NCBI RefSeq assembly: GCF_020515695.1
Contig: NZ_JAIWJA010000011.1
Location: 124,001-188,000 of the forward strand
Source of the DNA: Pseudomonas sp. MWU16-30317
GTDB taxonomy: Bacteria > Pseudomonadota > Gammaproteobacteria > Pseudomonadales > Pseudomonadaceae
Reading direction: 5' to 3'
Length of the DNA: 64,000 nucleotides
Below, in pieces: positions 35,401-42,346 of this stretch; position 1 is the first letter of the stretch; each line of letters begins with the position of its first letter. A program made the translations under genes and the position numbers. The notes under the pieces are model-generated. The model saw only the letters and a list, made by a program, of their open reading frames with translations. It was not told the DNA's origin and ran no database searches.

Positions 35401-37685
35401 GTTTCACTGATCTGGCTTCGCGGCTGGCGGGGCAGCCGGCCTACGCGGCGGCGCAGGCATCCACCGACCTGGCGCTGGGGCGCATCAGCCTGTGGCTGCG
35501 CACCCCCAGTTTTGCCTTGGAGTGCAGTGAGCGGGCGTTCAATGCCAGCCGTGCGCAAGGACGCCCGGGCCTGGGCTGTTACGCCAGCCATCAGGCGGCG
35601 GCCACGCAGCTGTTCATGGGCGCGCCGCTGGCGCAGGTGCAGGTGCAGCTCGAACGTGGCCGGGCGCTGGCGGGCCTGCTGGATTTTCGCGACAGCCAGT
35701 TGTTGTTGGACCTGCTGGGTTGGTGGCTGCGAGCGTTGCGCGAAGGGCTGATAGCCGAAGCTGAGCGGCCCGCGCTGGCGGACGAGATCGTGGCGCTGGA
35801 AGCGCGGGTGCATAGCAGCAGCATGACCCCCGCGCACTTCTGGCTGTGGCTGGTCAAGGGCATGCACGCATACTTCGCTGGCGAACATCTGGCCGCGCGG
35901 GAGTTTTTCGCTCAGGCGCAGCGCTGCAGCTGGAGCGTACCGGGCCATGTACCCTTGGCCGACCTGGCCTTGTACAGCGCGCTCAACCATGCACAGCTGT
36001 GCGCCGGGGCAGAGGACATCGAGCCGACCTTGCAGGCCATCGCCCCGCACCTGCATCTGTTGCGGCGTTGGTCGCATCTGAACCCGCAAAGTTTTCGCGC
36101 CCGCTTTTTGCTGGTCGATGCCCAGGTCGCGAGTCTGCGGGGTGACAGTCTGCGCGCCTTGGGGCTGTTGGAGTCGGCCGTGGCCCAAGCGGCGAGTGCC
36201 GGCTTCGTGCACCTGCAGGCGCTGGCCCATGAAGTGGCGGCGCAGTGCAATGCCGCGCTGGGCCTGAGCACGGCGGCGCGGGCTCACCGAGTCAACGCTC
36301 GCGATAACTGGCAGCGCTGGGGCGCAGCGAGTCAGGTGAAGCGCCTGGAAAGTGCCCATCTGTATCTGCAGAGTCGCACCCCGGACTCCCGTGCCTCCGT
36401 CGACCTGCTGCGCGGCCAGCAGTACCTGGATCTGGTCTCGGTGACCAAGGCGTCGCAGGCCTTGTCCCGGGAAATCGTGTTCGAGCGGCTGGTGGAAACC
36501 CTGGTTGCCAACACCCTGGTGCACGCTGGTGCACGCCGCGGGCTGTTGATGCTGTTGCGCGATGGCGAACCCTGGATCGTCGCCACCGGTCGCAGTGCCG
36601 GCACTGGCGTCGAGGTGATGCTGGAGCGCAGCGCGGTGCAGGGGCATCTGCCGTTGTCGATCCTCTACCGGGTCATGCGTACCGGCCAGACCGTCGCCCT
36701 GGAGCGTGCCGAGCGCGACGACAGCTTTGCTGCCGACCCGTATTTTCTCGACCATTGCGGTGGCTCGGTGCTGTGCCTGCCGCTGCTCAAGCAGGGCGAA
36801 GTGATTGGCGTGCTGTACCTGGACAATTCCTTGGCGGCAGGGGTGTTCACCCATGCGCGAGTGGCGATGATCGAGCTGCTGGCGGCGCAGGCGGCGATCT
36901 CCCTCGAGACCTCAAGGTTGTATGGTGAGCTGCTGGAAGAAAACAGCCGTCGGCGAGAAACCGAGGCTTCGTTACAGATGGCTCGGGCCGAGCTGGCCCA
37001 GGTCAGCCATTCCACGGTATTGGGTGAACTGGCGGCGTCCATCGCCCATGAAATCAACCAGCCGCTGGTGTCGATCGTGTCCAATGCCAGCGCCAGTGTG
37101 CGCTGGTTGCAGCGTGCGCACCCGGAGGTCCAGGAAGCCCTTGAGGGGCTGCGCGATATCACCAAGGACGGCAAGCGCGCGGCGGACATCATCCACGCCT
37201 TGCAGGCGCTGGCGCGGCAGAAAGCCTCCAACCGGCGGTTGCTGTCGATCGATGAAGTGATCCGCCATGTATTGCTGCTCACGGCCGTGGAAATAGAGCA
37301 GCAGGGCATCACCGTCAAGGCGCGTCTCGAAGCGGGTGAGTGCCAGGTCATGGCCGATGGCGTGCAGATGCAGCAGGTGGTGTACAACCTGATCGTCAAT
37401 GCCTGTGATGCCATGGCCGGGGTATCGCCGCAGCAGCGCTGGTTGACCATTGCTTCCAGCCTGCCGTGCCGGGATCAATTGGTGGTAACCATCGAGGACA
37501 CCGGTACCGGGATCAGCCGGGAGAACCAGGAGCAGATCTTCAACGCGTTCTTTACCACCAAGAGCAGCGGCATGGGCATGGGCCTGGCGATCTGCCGGTC
37601 GATCATGAATGCGCAGGGCGGCACGTTGCACATGCTGCAAGGGCGGCAGGGGCAGACGATTTTCGTGTTTACCCTGCCGTGTTGA
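32475..37685 (+). CDS. multidomain sensor: pseudokinase, AAA ATPase, GAF, histidine kinase
   Basis: A 1736-residue cytoplasmic sensor kinase. Residues about 40-300 resemble a Ser/Thr protein kinase: the catalytic loop HHDIKPCN is present (Asp158, Lys160, Asn163) but the DFG motif is AFA (176-178), so it is probably a pseudokinase. An AAA/MalT-like ATPase follows with Walker A GQTGTGKS (356-363) and Walker B VLFFDDVQW (about 480-489), then a long helical, TPR-like stretch, a GAF domain (about 1336-1488), HisKA with His1525 in SIAHEINQPL, and HATPase (N box NLIVNACDAM about 1638, DTGTGIS, GMGMGLAIC). Its start is GTG, adjacent to the receiver gene stop. Confidence 0.93.
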   Translation: MTIPSAPPSSTPSTEAAHVASLASIRRDVGGFNDQWLQHLSWTLLLVDGEVARYRVRSPISVRDWLIVRPVAAPSEQVFRRIQHEYGFRQYLDPAWAIIPVALISTVDGPFMVLDETAGSSLHEVLGERLSITRFLRLAIGAAQAVANAHAAGLLHHDIKPCNLIEGSDGVVRLTAFALSRYRHAAHVDTGEAISGSFAYMPPEQAGRLQHQADERSDLYALGVSFYELLTGCLPFEGNDPVESLHQHLTQPPPPIEQWRASVPPPLRRVVLKLLAKEPAARYACAGDLADDLRLCLVQWSEFQHIRRFEPGGKGPRGLDLPVAVLVGRERELAQLHGALARCIASGQGEMVLLSGQTGTGKSALVRQLHQDLIIGRVLFATGKFDQSSKTTPYASLSLALRSLALRILGEPPLVLDQWGTRLREALGADGALVAPLVPELELITGPLSPLTDAAAHGARHRFNDVLRTFMGAFARADTPLVLFFDDVQWLDHDTLSFMRSLIEAPLPHLLLIAACREVCSEPTQAFYGFVESARARPAHLTELQLNPLSPAALHDMVCALLGWNAPQLAPLTVIIHDKSAGNPFFVHQLLRTLLEEKLLWPDPVGEGWLWDTDGLAGFPVADNVVDLMVARIARFPRRTQYLLGLLAMVGNRADSSDIARISALSLSKIQRLLAPAVEAGLLIEDRQGLTFSHDRVREAAYQLIAPERRAAEHTRLARSLLKTLPAQRVQGDLFRIALHIQQSAHDALMEHEKPHFIDALLSAAERARETAALPFALQYLRLARELGGPQRWSDNPAQSYAVDYLHAQCLVHTCDYINAHACIDQLLERVSSLPQVSSLYVLKIEALSLAGDYAAALRTGLGGLTLFGIDFPTQQLLVDLQGPYQRLRQAQGERTIFSFIDHFALNNAFIKAALDLMAAMLIPVSFSDRDMMFLLSCRMAEMTLRHGVCTSGVRGLSWFGVVLAERFDAPEDGLRFTDLASRLAGQPAYAAAQASTDLALGRISLWLRTPSFALECSERAFNASRAQGRPGLGCYASHQAAATQLFMGAPLAQVQVQLERGRALAGLLDFRDSQLLLDLLGWWLRALREGLIAEAERPALADEIVALEARVHSSSMTPAHFWLWLVKGMHAYFAGEHLAAREFFAQAQRCSWSVPGHVPLADLALYSALNHAQLCAGAEDIEPTLQAIAPHLHLLRRWSHLNPQSFRARFLLVDAQVASLRGDSLRALGLLESAVAQAASAGFVHLQALAHEVAAQCNAALGLSTAARAHRVNARDNWQRWGAASQVKRLESAHLYLQSRTPDSRASVDLLRGQQYLDLVSVTKASQALSREIVFERLVETLVANTLVHAGARRGLLMLLRDGEPWIVATGRSAGTGVEVMLERSAVQGHLPLSILYRVMRTGQTVALERAERDDSFAADPYFLDHCGGSVLCLPLLKQGEVIGVLYLDNSLAAGVFTHARVAMIELLAAQAAISLETSRLYGELLEENSRRRETEASLQMARAELAQVSHSTVLGELAASIAHEINQPLVSIVSNASASVRWLQRAHPEVQEALEGLRDITKDGKRAADIIHALQALARQKASNRRLLSIDEVIRHVLLLTAVEIEQQGITVKARLEAGECQVMADGVQMQQVVYNLIVNACDAMAGVSPQQRWLTIASSLPCRDQLVVTIEDTGTGISRENQEQIFNAFFTTKSSGMGMGLAICRSIMNAQGGTLHMLQGRQGQTIFVFTLPC

Positions 37686-37715
37686 AGCAGGGGCCTTGCG
37701 GCGGGCTGGCTGACG

Positions 37716-37797
37716 TCTTCGCGAGCAAGCTTTGCTCCCACAGAGTCGACTGGACTTGAGTCGTACAGCTGCGCGAGCAAGGCTCGTCCGCGAAGAA
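37716..37797. repeat. REP doublet
   Basis: Two REP-like elements in opposite orientation (CTTCGCGAGCAAGCTTTGCT at 37718 and GCGAGCAAGGCTCGTCCGCG at 37772) lie between the convergent kinase and hydrolase genes. They may also act as a transcription end signal. Confidence 0.7.
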
Positions 37798-37835
37798 TTT
37801 ACCGCAGCGCTACCGGCTGCCGTCAGCGCGCACGC

Positions 37836-38657
37836 TTACTTGCTGGCGAAGGCCAGCAGATCCTGGTTCAGCTCGTCCTTGTGGGTGAAATAGGTGGCGT
37901 GTGGCGCGCCGGCGTACACCTTGAGTTCGGCGCCGGGTACCAGTGCAGCCGCCGCCTTGCCGGTGACGTTGAAATCCACCACCGCATCGCCGTCGCCATG
38001 GATGACCAGTGTGGGGATGTCGATGGCCTTGAGGTCAGGCCGAAAATCGGTTTCGGAGAAGGCCGCGACGCAGTCGTAGGTGCCCTTGATACCGGCCTGC
38101 AGGGCCAGGAACTGGGTCCATTCGAGCATCGGTTTGCCGACCTTGGAGCCCGGCTTGTCGCTGCCGGTGAACACCGGTCCGAAGGCGTCGAGAAAGCCTG
38201 CGCGGTCGTTGAGCAGCCCGGCGCGGATGCCGTCGAAGACCGCCGGGTCAATGCCTTCAGGGTGATCGTCGCGACGAATCATCAGCGGCGTCACGGCGCT
38301 CAGCAGCACGGCTTTGGACACGCGAGCGGTGCCGTGGCGAGTCAGGTAGCGGGCCACTTCGCCGCCGCCCATGGAGAAGCCCACGAGCACGGCGTCCTTG
38401 ATGTCCAGGTGGGTCAGCAGGGTCTGCAGGTCATCGGCGAAGGTGTCGTAGTCGTAGCCGCTCCAGGGTTGGCTCGAACGACCGAAGCCGCGACGGTCGT
38501 GGGCGATCACGCGAAAGCCGTTGGCGGCGAGGAAGTTCATCTGGTAGTCCCACATGTCGGCATTCAGCGGCCAGCCGTGGCTGAGCACGATGGGCCGGCC
38601 GCTGCCCCAGTCCTTGTAGTGGATTGCGGTGCCATCGGTGGTGGTGATGTAAGGCAT
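37836..38657 (-). CDS. alpha/beta hydrolase, non-haem chloroperoxidase type
   Basis: A 273-residue alpha/beta hydrolase of the cofactor-free haloperoxidase/esterase group. The catalytic triad is Ser95 (VGFSMGGGE), Asp224 (HGDGDAVV) and His253 (APHATYF). The stretch SHGWPLNADMWDYQMNFLAA is typical of this group. These enzymes act mainly as esterases or perhydrolases. The start ATG 38657 gives the standard MPYITTTDGTAIHYKDWG. It faces the multidomain kinase and is divergent from the AraC gene; chloroperoxidase and pirin genes near such kinases suggest an oxidant or electrophile stress theme (inference). Confidence 0.9.
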   Translation of the reverse strand: MPYITTTDGTAIHYKDWGSGRPIVLSHGWPLNADMWDYQMNFLAANGFRVIAHDRRGFGRSSQPWSGYDYDTFADDLQTLLTHLDIKDAVLVGFSMGGGEVARYLTRHGTARVSKAVLLSAVTPLMIRRDDHPEGIDPAVFDGIRAGLLNDRAGFLDAFGPVFTGSDKPGSKVGKPMLEWTQFLALQAGIKGTYDCVAAFSETDFRPDLKAIDIPTLVIHGDGDAVVDFNVTGKAAAALVPGAELKVYAGAPHATYFTHKDELNQDLLAFASK

Positions 38658-38890
38658 GCCTGACTCCTGGGGCGTTGAATTGAGTTGAGGATCAAACCTA
38701 AGCGCATGACGCGACAAAGTACTTTAGCTGAGCCTGAATCCTTCTGAAGGGTTCCCCTTGAGGTGTGTTGGAAGTACCGGCCTGTCGGCCAGCACAGATT
38801 TCAGAACGTTTAACCTTTGCCAAAGTACAGCGGCCAGGGGGGCAGGGGAGACTGGGGCCGTTGACCTGTCTTCGCAAAGGAACGTCACCC

Positions 38891-39424
38891 ATGAATACGT
38901 TGACCCTTGCCGCCCCGGCCGCGCTGGACTCTGTCGCCCTGCAACTGGTGCAGGCCCTTGCCACCGCGCTGGCGCAAGCCAATCATGCCCAGCAGGAGGT
39001 GCTGTACACCACCTCCCGCGCCCTGTGCAGTCATCTGCTCGACCGCTACGCCGGCGAATCCGCCGAGGCCTCCCAGCAACGGGTGGCGCTCTCGCCCTGG
39101 CAGGAGCGCCTGGCCAAACAGACGATGCTCGAACACATGGCCCACGGCCTGTCGATCGCCGAGGTCGCCAGCCAATGCTCGCTGTCGCGCAGTCACTTTT
39201 CCCGGGCTTTCAAGAAAACCACCGGCATGGCGCCGCGCGACTGGTTCCTGCAGGCACGTCTGGACAAGGCCCGGACTTTGCTGGCCGAGAGCCCGGCGTC
39301 GATTTCGCAGATCAGCCTGGAATGCGGTTTTGCCGATCAGTCGCACTTCACCCGGGTGTTCACTCGCAGCATCGGCACCACGCCATTCACCTGGCGTCGC
39401 GCGGCGGCGGCTCGCAGCGCCTGA
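38891..39424 (+). CDS. AraC-family regulator, short form
   Basis: A 177-residue regulator. The C-terminal 100 residues form the AraC double helix-turn-helix (AEVASQCSLSRSHFSRAFKK and QISLECGFADQSHFTRVFTR). The N-terminal 70 residues are short and helical, without a cupin sensor domain. An AAAGGA ribosome-binding site precedes ATG 38891; the longer frame from 38765 has no such site. It may control the divergent hydrolase gene. Confidence 0.88.
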   Translation: MNTLTLAAPAALDSVALQLVQALATALAQANHAQQEVLYTTSRALCSHLLDRYAGESAEASQQRVALSPWQERLAKQTMLEHMAHGLSIAEVASQCSLSRSHFSRAFKKTTGMAPRDWFLQARLDKARTLLAESPASISQISLECGFADQSHFTRVFTRSIGTTPFTWRRAAAARSA

Positions 39425-39611
39425 TGCGGGCGGGCCGGGATGGTATTGGCCCTGTGGGTAACACCCGCAGGGATCGGGGCCGGGCCGATGTTGAAAAAAG
39501 CACATTCGTTCAAGGCGCCGTTACCGGCGCCGTGCTTGACTCGCTGCAGACATCTGCCCACCCCTCGGATGAGGCCGCTCCCTCGCCAAGGACGACGCCT
39601 GGAGCCTCGCC

Positions 39612-40535
39612 ATGAATCGTAATGACCTGCGCCACGTAGACATGAATCTGCTGGTGATCTTCGAAGCGCTGATGTTCGAGCGCAACCTGACCCGTGTGGC
39701 CGAAAAGCACTTCATGGGCCAGCCGGCGGTCAGTGCCGCGCTCGGCCGTCTGCGCGATCTGTTCGACGACCCGTTGTTGATCCGCAACGGCCGCAGCATG
39801 GATCCGACGCCGCGGGCACTGGCCATCCTCGAAGAGCTGCAGCCGGCCCTGGACACCATCTCGGGTGCCGTCAGCCGCGCCAAGGACTTCGACCCGGCCA
39901 GCAGTTGCAGTGTGTTCCGCATCGGCCTGTCGGATGACGCCGAATTCGGCCTGTTCCCGCCATTGCTCAACACCCTGCGCGAGGAGGCGCCGGGGATCGT
40001 CATCGTCGTGCGCCGCGCCAATTATCTGCTGATGCCGACCCTGCTCGCCTCGGGAGAAATCTCCGTGGGCGTGAGCTACACCACCGACCTGCCGGCCAAC
40101 GCCAAGCGTCGCAAGATGCGCGATATCGGCTGCAAGGTGTTGCGTGGCGATTCACGGCCCGGGCCGCTGACACTGGATGAGTACTGCGAACGGCCGCACG
40201 CCATGGTGTCGTTCTCCGGCGACCTGAGCGGCAATATCGATCTGGATCTGGCCAAGGTCGGCCGTTCGCGCCGAGTGGTGCTTGGCGTGCCGCAATTCAA
40301 CGGCCTGCGCGCGTTGCTCAAGGGCACCGACTTGATCGCCACCGTGCCGGATTATGCCGCCTGCGCGCTGGTGGACGACGGCATGTTGCGCGCCGAGGAG
40401 CCGCCGTTTCCGATCGTGCCGGCGGAGTTGTCCATGGCCTGGAGCGGGGTGCATGACAACGATCCGGCCGAGCGCTGGTTGCGTGGCCATATTGCCCGAT
40501 TCATGTCAGCGCCATTGCCGGGGTCGCCGGCCTGA
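39612..40535 (+). CDS. LysR-family regulator (NodD/NahR-like subgroup)
   Basis: A 307-residue LysR-type regulator with its HTH at residues 8-66 (DMNLLVIFEALMFERNLTRV, then GQPAVSAALGRLRDLFDDPL). The opening RHVDMNLLVIFEAL and the ligand domain without extra segments fit the NodD/NahR/SyrM-like subgroup. A TGGAG ribosome-binding site precedes the ATG. Downstream, after the REP array, is the DoxX-monooxygenase-amidohydrolase operon, its most likely target. Confidence 0.9.
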   Translation: MNRNDLRHVDMNLLVIFEALMFERNLTRVAEKHFMGQPAVSAALGRLRDLFDDPLLIRNGRSMDPTPRALAILEELQPALDTISGAVSRAKDFDPASSCSVFRIGLSDDAEFGLFPPLLNTLREEAPGIVIVVRRANYLLMPTLLASGEISVGVSYTTDLPANAKRRKMRDIGCKVLRGDSRPGPLTLDEYCERPHAMVSFSGDLSGNIDLDLAKVGRSRRVVLGVPQFNGLRALLKGTDLIATVPDYAACALVDDGMLRAEEPPFPIVPAELSMAWSGVHDNDPAERWLRGHIARFMSAPLPGSPA

Positions 40536-40536
40536 A

Positions 40537-41064
40537 CGGTGTGGGCAAGCCATGCCGGCCTCTTCGCCAGCAAGCTGTCCTCCCACGGGTGCAAGACCTA
40601 GCGCCTGCTTGCTTTGTGGGAGCGAGGCTTGCCCGCGAAGAACGGTGTGGGCAAGCCATGCCGGCCTCTTCGCCAGCAAGCTGTGCTCCCACGGGTGCAA
40701 GACTTAGCGCCTGCTTGCTTTGTGGGAGCGAGGCTTGCCCGCGAAGAACGGTGTGGGCAAGCCATGCCGGCCTCTTCGCCAGCAAGCTGTGCTCCCACGG
40801 GTGCAAGACTTAGCGCCTGCTTGCTTTGTGAGAGCGAGGCTTGCCCGCGAAGAACGGTGTAGGCAAGCCATGCCGGCCTCTTTGCCAGCAAGCTGTGCTC
40901 CCACGGGTGCAAGACTTAGCGCCTGCTTGCTTTGTGGGAGCGAGGCTTGCCCGCGAAGAACGTTATGGGCAAGCCATGCCGGCCTCTTCGCCAGCAAGCT
41001 GTGCTCCCACGGGTGCAAGACTTAGCGCCTGCTTGCTTTGTGGGAGCGAGGCTTGCCCGCGAAG
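40537..41064. repeat. five tandem 106-bp repeats, each a REP doublet
   Basis: Units start at 40537, 40643, 40749, 40855 and 40961, an exact 106-bp period; the last unit ends at about 41064. Each holds two REP elements in inverted orientation, CTCTTCGCCAGCAAGCTGTG and GTGGGAGCGAGGCTTGCCCG, divided by CAAGACTTAGCGCCTGCTTG. Units differ by only a few bases (for example AGGCAAGCC in unit 4, CGTTATGGG in unit 5), which implies recent duplication. The open frames across the array are not genes. It fills the 675-bp gap between the LysR and DoxX genes. Confidence 0.95.
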
Positions 41065-41210
41065 GGGCCGGTGAGAGCACCAGGCAATACCAGGCAGCAC
41101 GGCAGTTCCAAAGGCAGCACGCTCATGCAAGCCGTGCTTGCCTGGCTGATTCATGATGACTTGCATCGACAATGGCCCGAAGGCGGGCCGCTTGCCCCAG
41201 GGATGAACCA

Positions 41211-41642
41211 ATGAGTGTCGGCAATCTGCAGCCCAGTGAGTTTGATGATCCCGCCAAGGAGCTGGGCTTGTTGTGGCTGCGTGTCAGCGCTGCCTTATTC
41301 CTGCTGTGTGTGCACGGCCTGCCCAAGTTGCTGCATTTCTCCCAGCAACTGCAATTGATCGAAGACCCTTTCCACCTGGGGCCAGCCGTGACCCTGAGCC
41401 TGGCCATTTTTGCCGAAGTTGCCTGCCCGCTCCTGATCATCGCCGGCGTGCTGACGCGCCTGGCCTGTTTGCCGGTGCTGTGCGTACTGCTTATCGCCGT
41501 TGGCGTGGTGCACCCCGATTGGACCCTGGACCAGGGCCAGTTCGCCTGGCTGCTGTTGATTCTGTTCAGCGCGATTCTGCTGGCCGGCCCGGGGCGTCTG
41601 TCGCTGCGCCTGAGCATGCCCGGGCGTCTGCGCTACGCCTGA
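41211..41642 (+). CDS. DoxX-family membrane protein
   Basis: A 143-residue inner-membrane protein with four predicted membrane helices and the DoxX pattern LLWLRVSAALFLLCVHGLPK and AEVACPLLIIAGVLTRLACL. DoxX proteins accompany oxidoreductases and redox-stress functions; exact activity is unknown. ATG 41211 follows GGGA. It is the first gene of an apparent operon with the monooxygenase and amidohydrolase (74-bp gap, then overlap). Confidence 0.85.
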   Translation: MSVGNLQPSEFDDPAKELGLLWLRVSAALFLLCVHGLPKLLHFSQQLQLIEDPFHLGPAVTLSLAIFAEVACPLLIIAGVLTRLACLPVLCVLLIAVGVVHPDWTLDQGQFAWLLLILFSAILLAGPGRLSLRLSMPGRLRYA

Positions 41643-41716
41643 CATATAGCCGTTGGCCGGGCCGCGATGATGGCGGCGCCGTGCTCTTGCGAATTCAGTT
41701 CAAGGAGTCACCGTAC

Positions 41717-42346
41717 ATGTCCAATTCATCCATCGTCGAGCCTGCGCTGGGCAGCACTGCCAGCAGCAAGGACGAAATGGTCACCCTGGTGGTCAAGCAC
41801 CGGGTCAAGGCGGGCACCGAGCAGGCCTACGAGGCCTGGCTGCGACGCATCGTCTCGACCGCCCGCACCTTCCCCGGTCATTTGGGTGTCGACGTCATGC
41901 CGGGCAAAGAGGCCGGTCTTCGTACCTTCACCAGCGTGCTGCGGTTTTGCTCTACTGACCAGGTGCAGCAATGGCTCGACTCGCCGCAGCGTCTGGCGCT
42001 GGTCAAGGAGGCCGAGCACATGCTGGCCGACGGCGACGTCACCGAGATCGCCGACGCTGGGGAGTTCTGGTTCACCCCGCCCAGCGAGCAGGGCGCGGCG
42101 CCGCCACCGCGCTGGAAGCAGGCGGTGCTGAGCTTGTTGGTGATTCTGCCGCAAACCCTGCTGCTGCCGATCATCTGGTCGCCGGTTTTCAGCCTCAACA
42201 GCTTCTTTGGCAACTACGTGGTCAGCACCTTTCTCGTCACTATCACTATCGTGATGCTGGTGGTGTACGTGTTGATGCCGCCCGCCACCCGCCTGCTTGC
42301 ACCTTGGCTAAACGCTTCTTCCTCTGCAGAAAAGGACCCGCAATGA
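41717..42346 (+). CDS. antibiotic biosynthesis monooxygenase-type protein with membrane anchor
   Basis: A 209-residue protein. Residues about 20-110 form an ABM ferredoxin-like domain (VTLVVKHRVKAGTEQAYEAW, FPGHLGVDVMPG, FCSTDQVQQWLDSPQR). Two hydrophobic segments follow (LSLLVILPQTLLLPIIW and VVSTFLVTITIVMLVVYVLM), so it is anchored in the inner membrane. ABM domains act on quinones and other aromatics or bind haem. Its stop overlaps the amidohydrolase start (ATGA). An AAGGAG ribosome-binding site is present. Confidence 0.87.
   Translation: MSNSSIVEPALGSTASSKDEMVTLVVKHRVKAGTEQAYEAWLRRIVSTARTFPGHLGVDVMPGKEAGLRTFTSVLRFCSTDQVQQWLDSPQRLALVKEAEHMLADGDVTEIADAGEFWFTPPSEQGAAPPPRWKQAVLSLLVILPQTLLLPIIWSPVFSLNSFFGNYVVSTFLVTITIVMLVVYVLMPPATRLLAPWLNASSSAEKDPQ

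Noticed and set aside
34491..36854. 787-residue minus-strand frame (and 32502-34238)
   Set aside because: Antisense to the multidomain kinase; Gln/His/Arg-rich shadow composition.
40537..41064. CRISPR array
   Set aside because: Regular spacing, but the whole 106-bp unit is repeated with no unique spacers, and it consists of REP elements.
40537..41074. Several 64-104-residue frames inside the tandem repeat
   Set aside because: They repeat with the 106-bp unit on both strands and are non-coding REP DNA.
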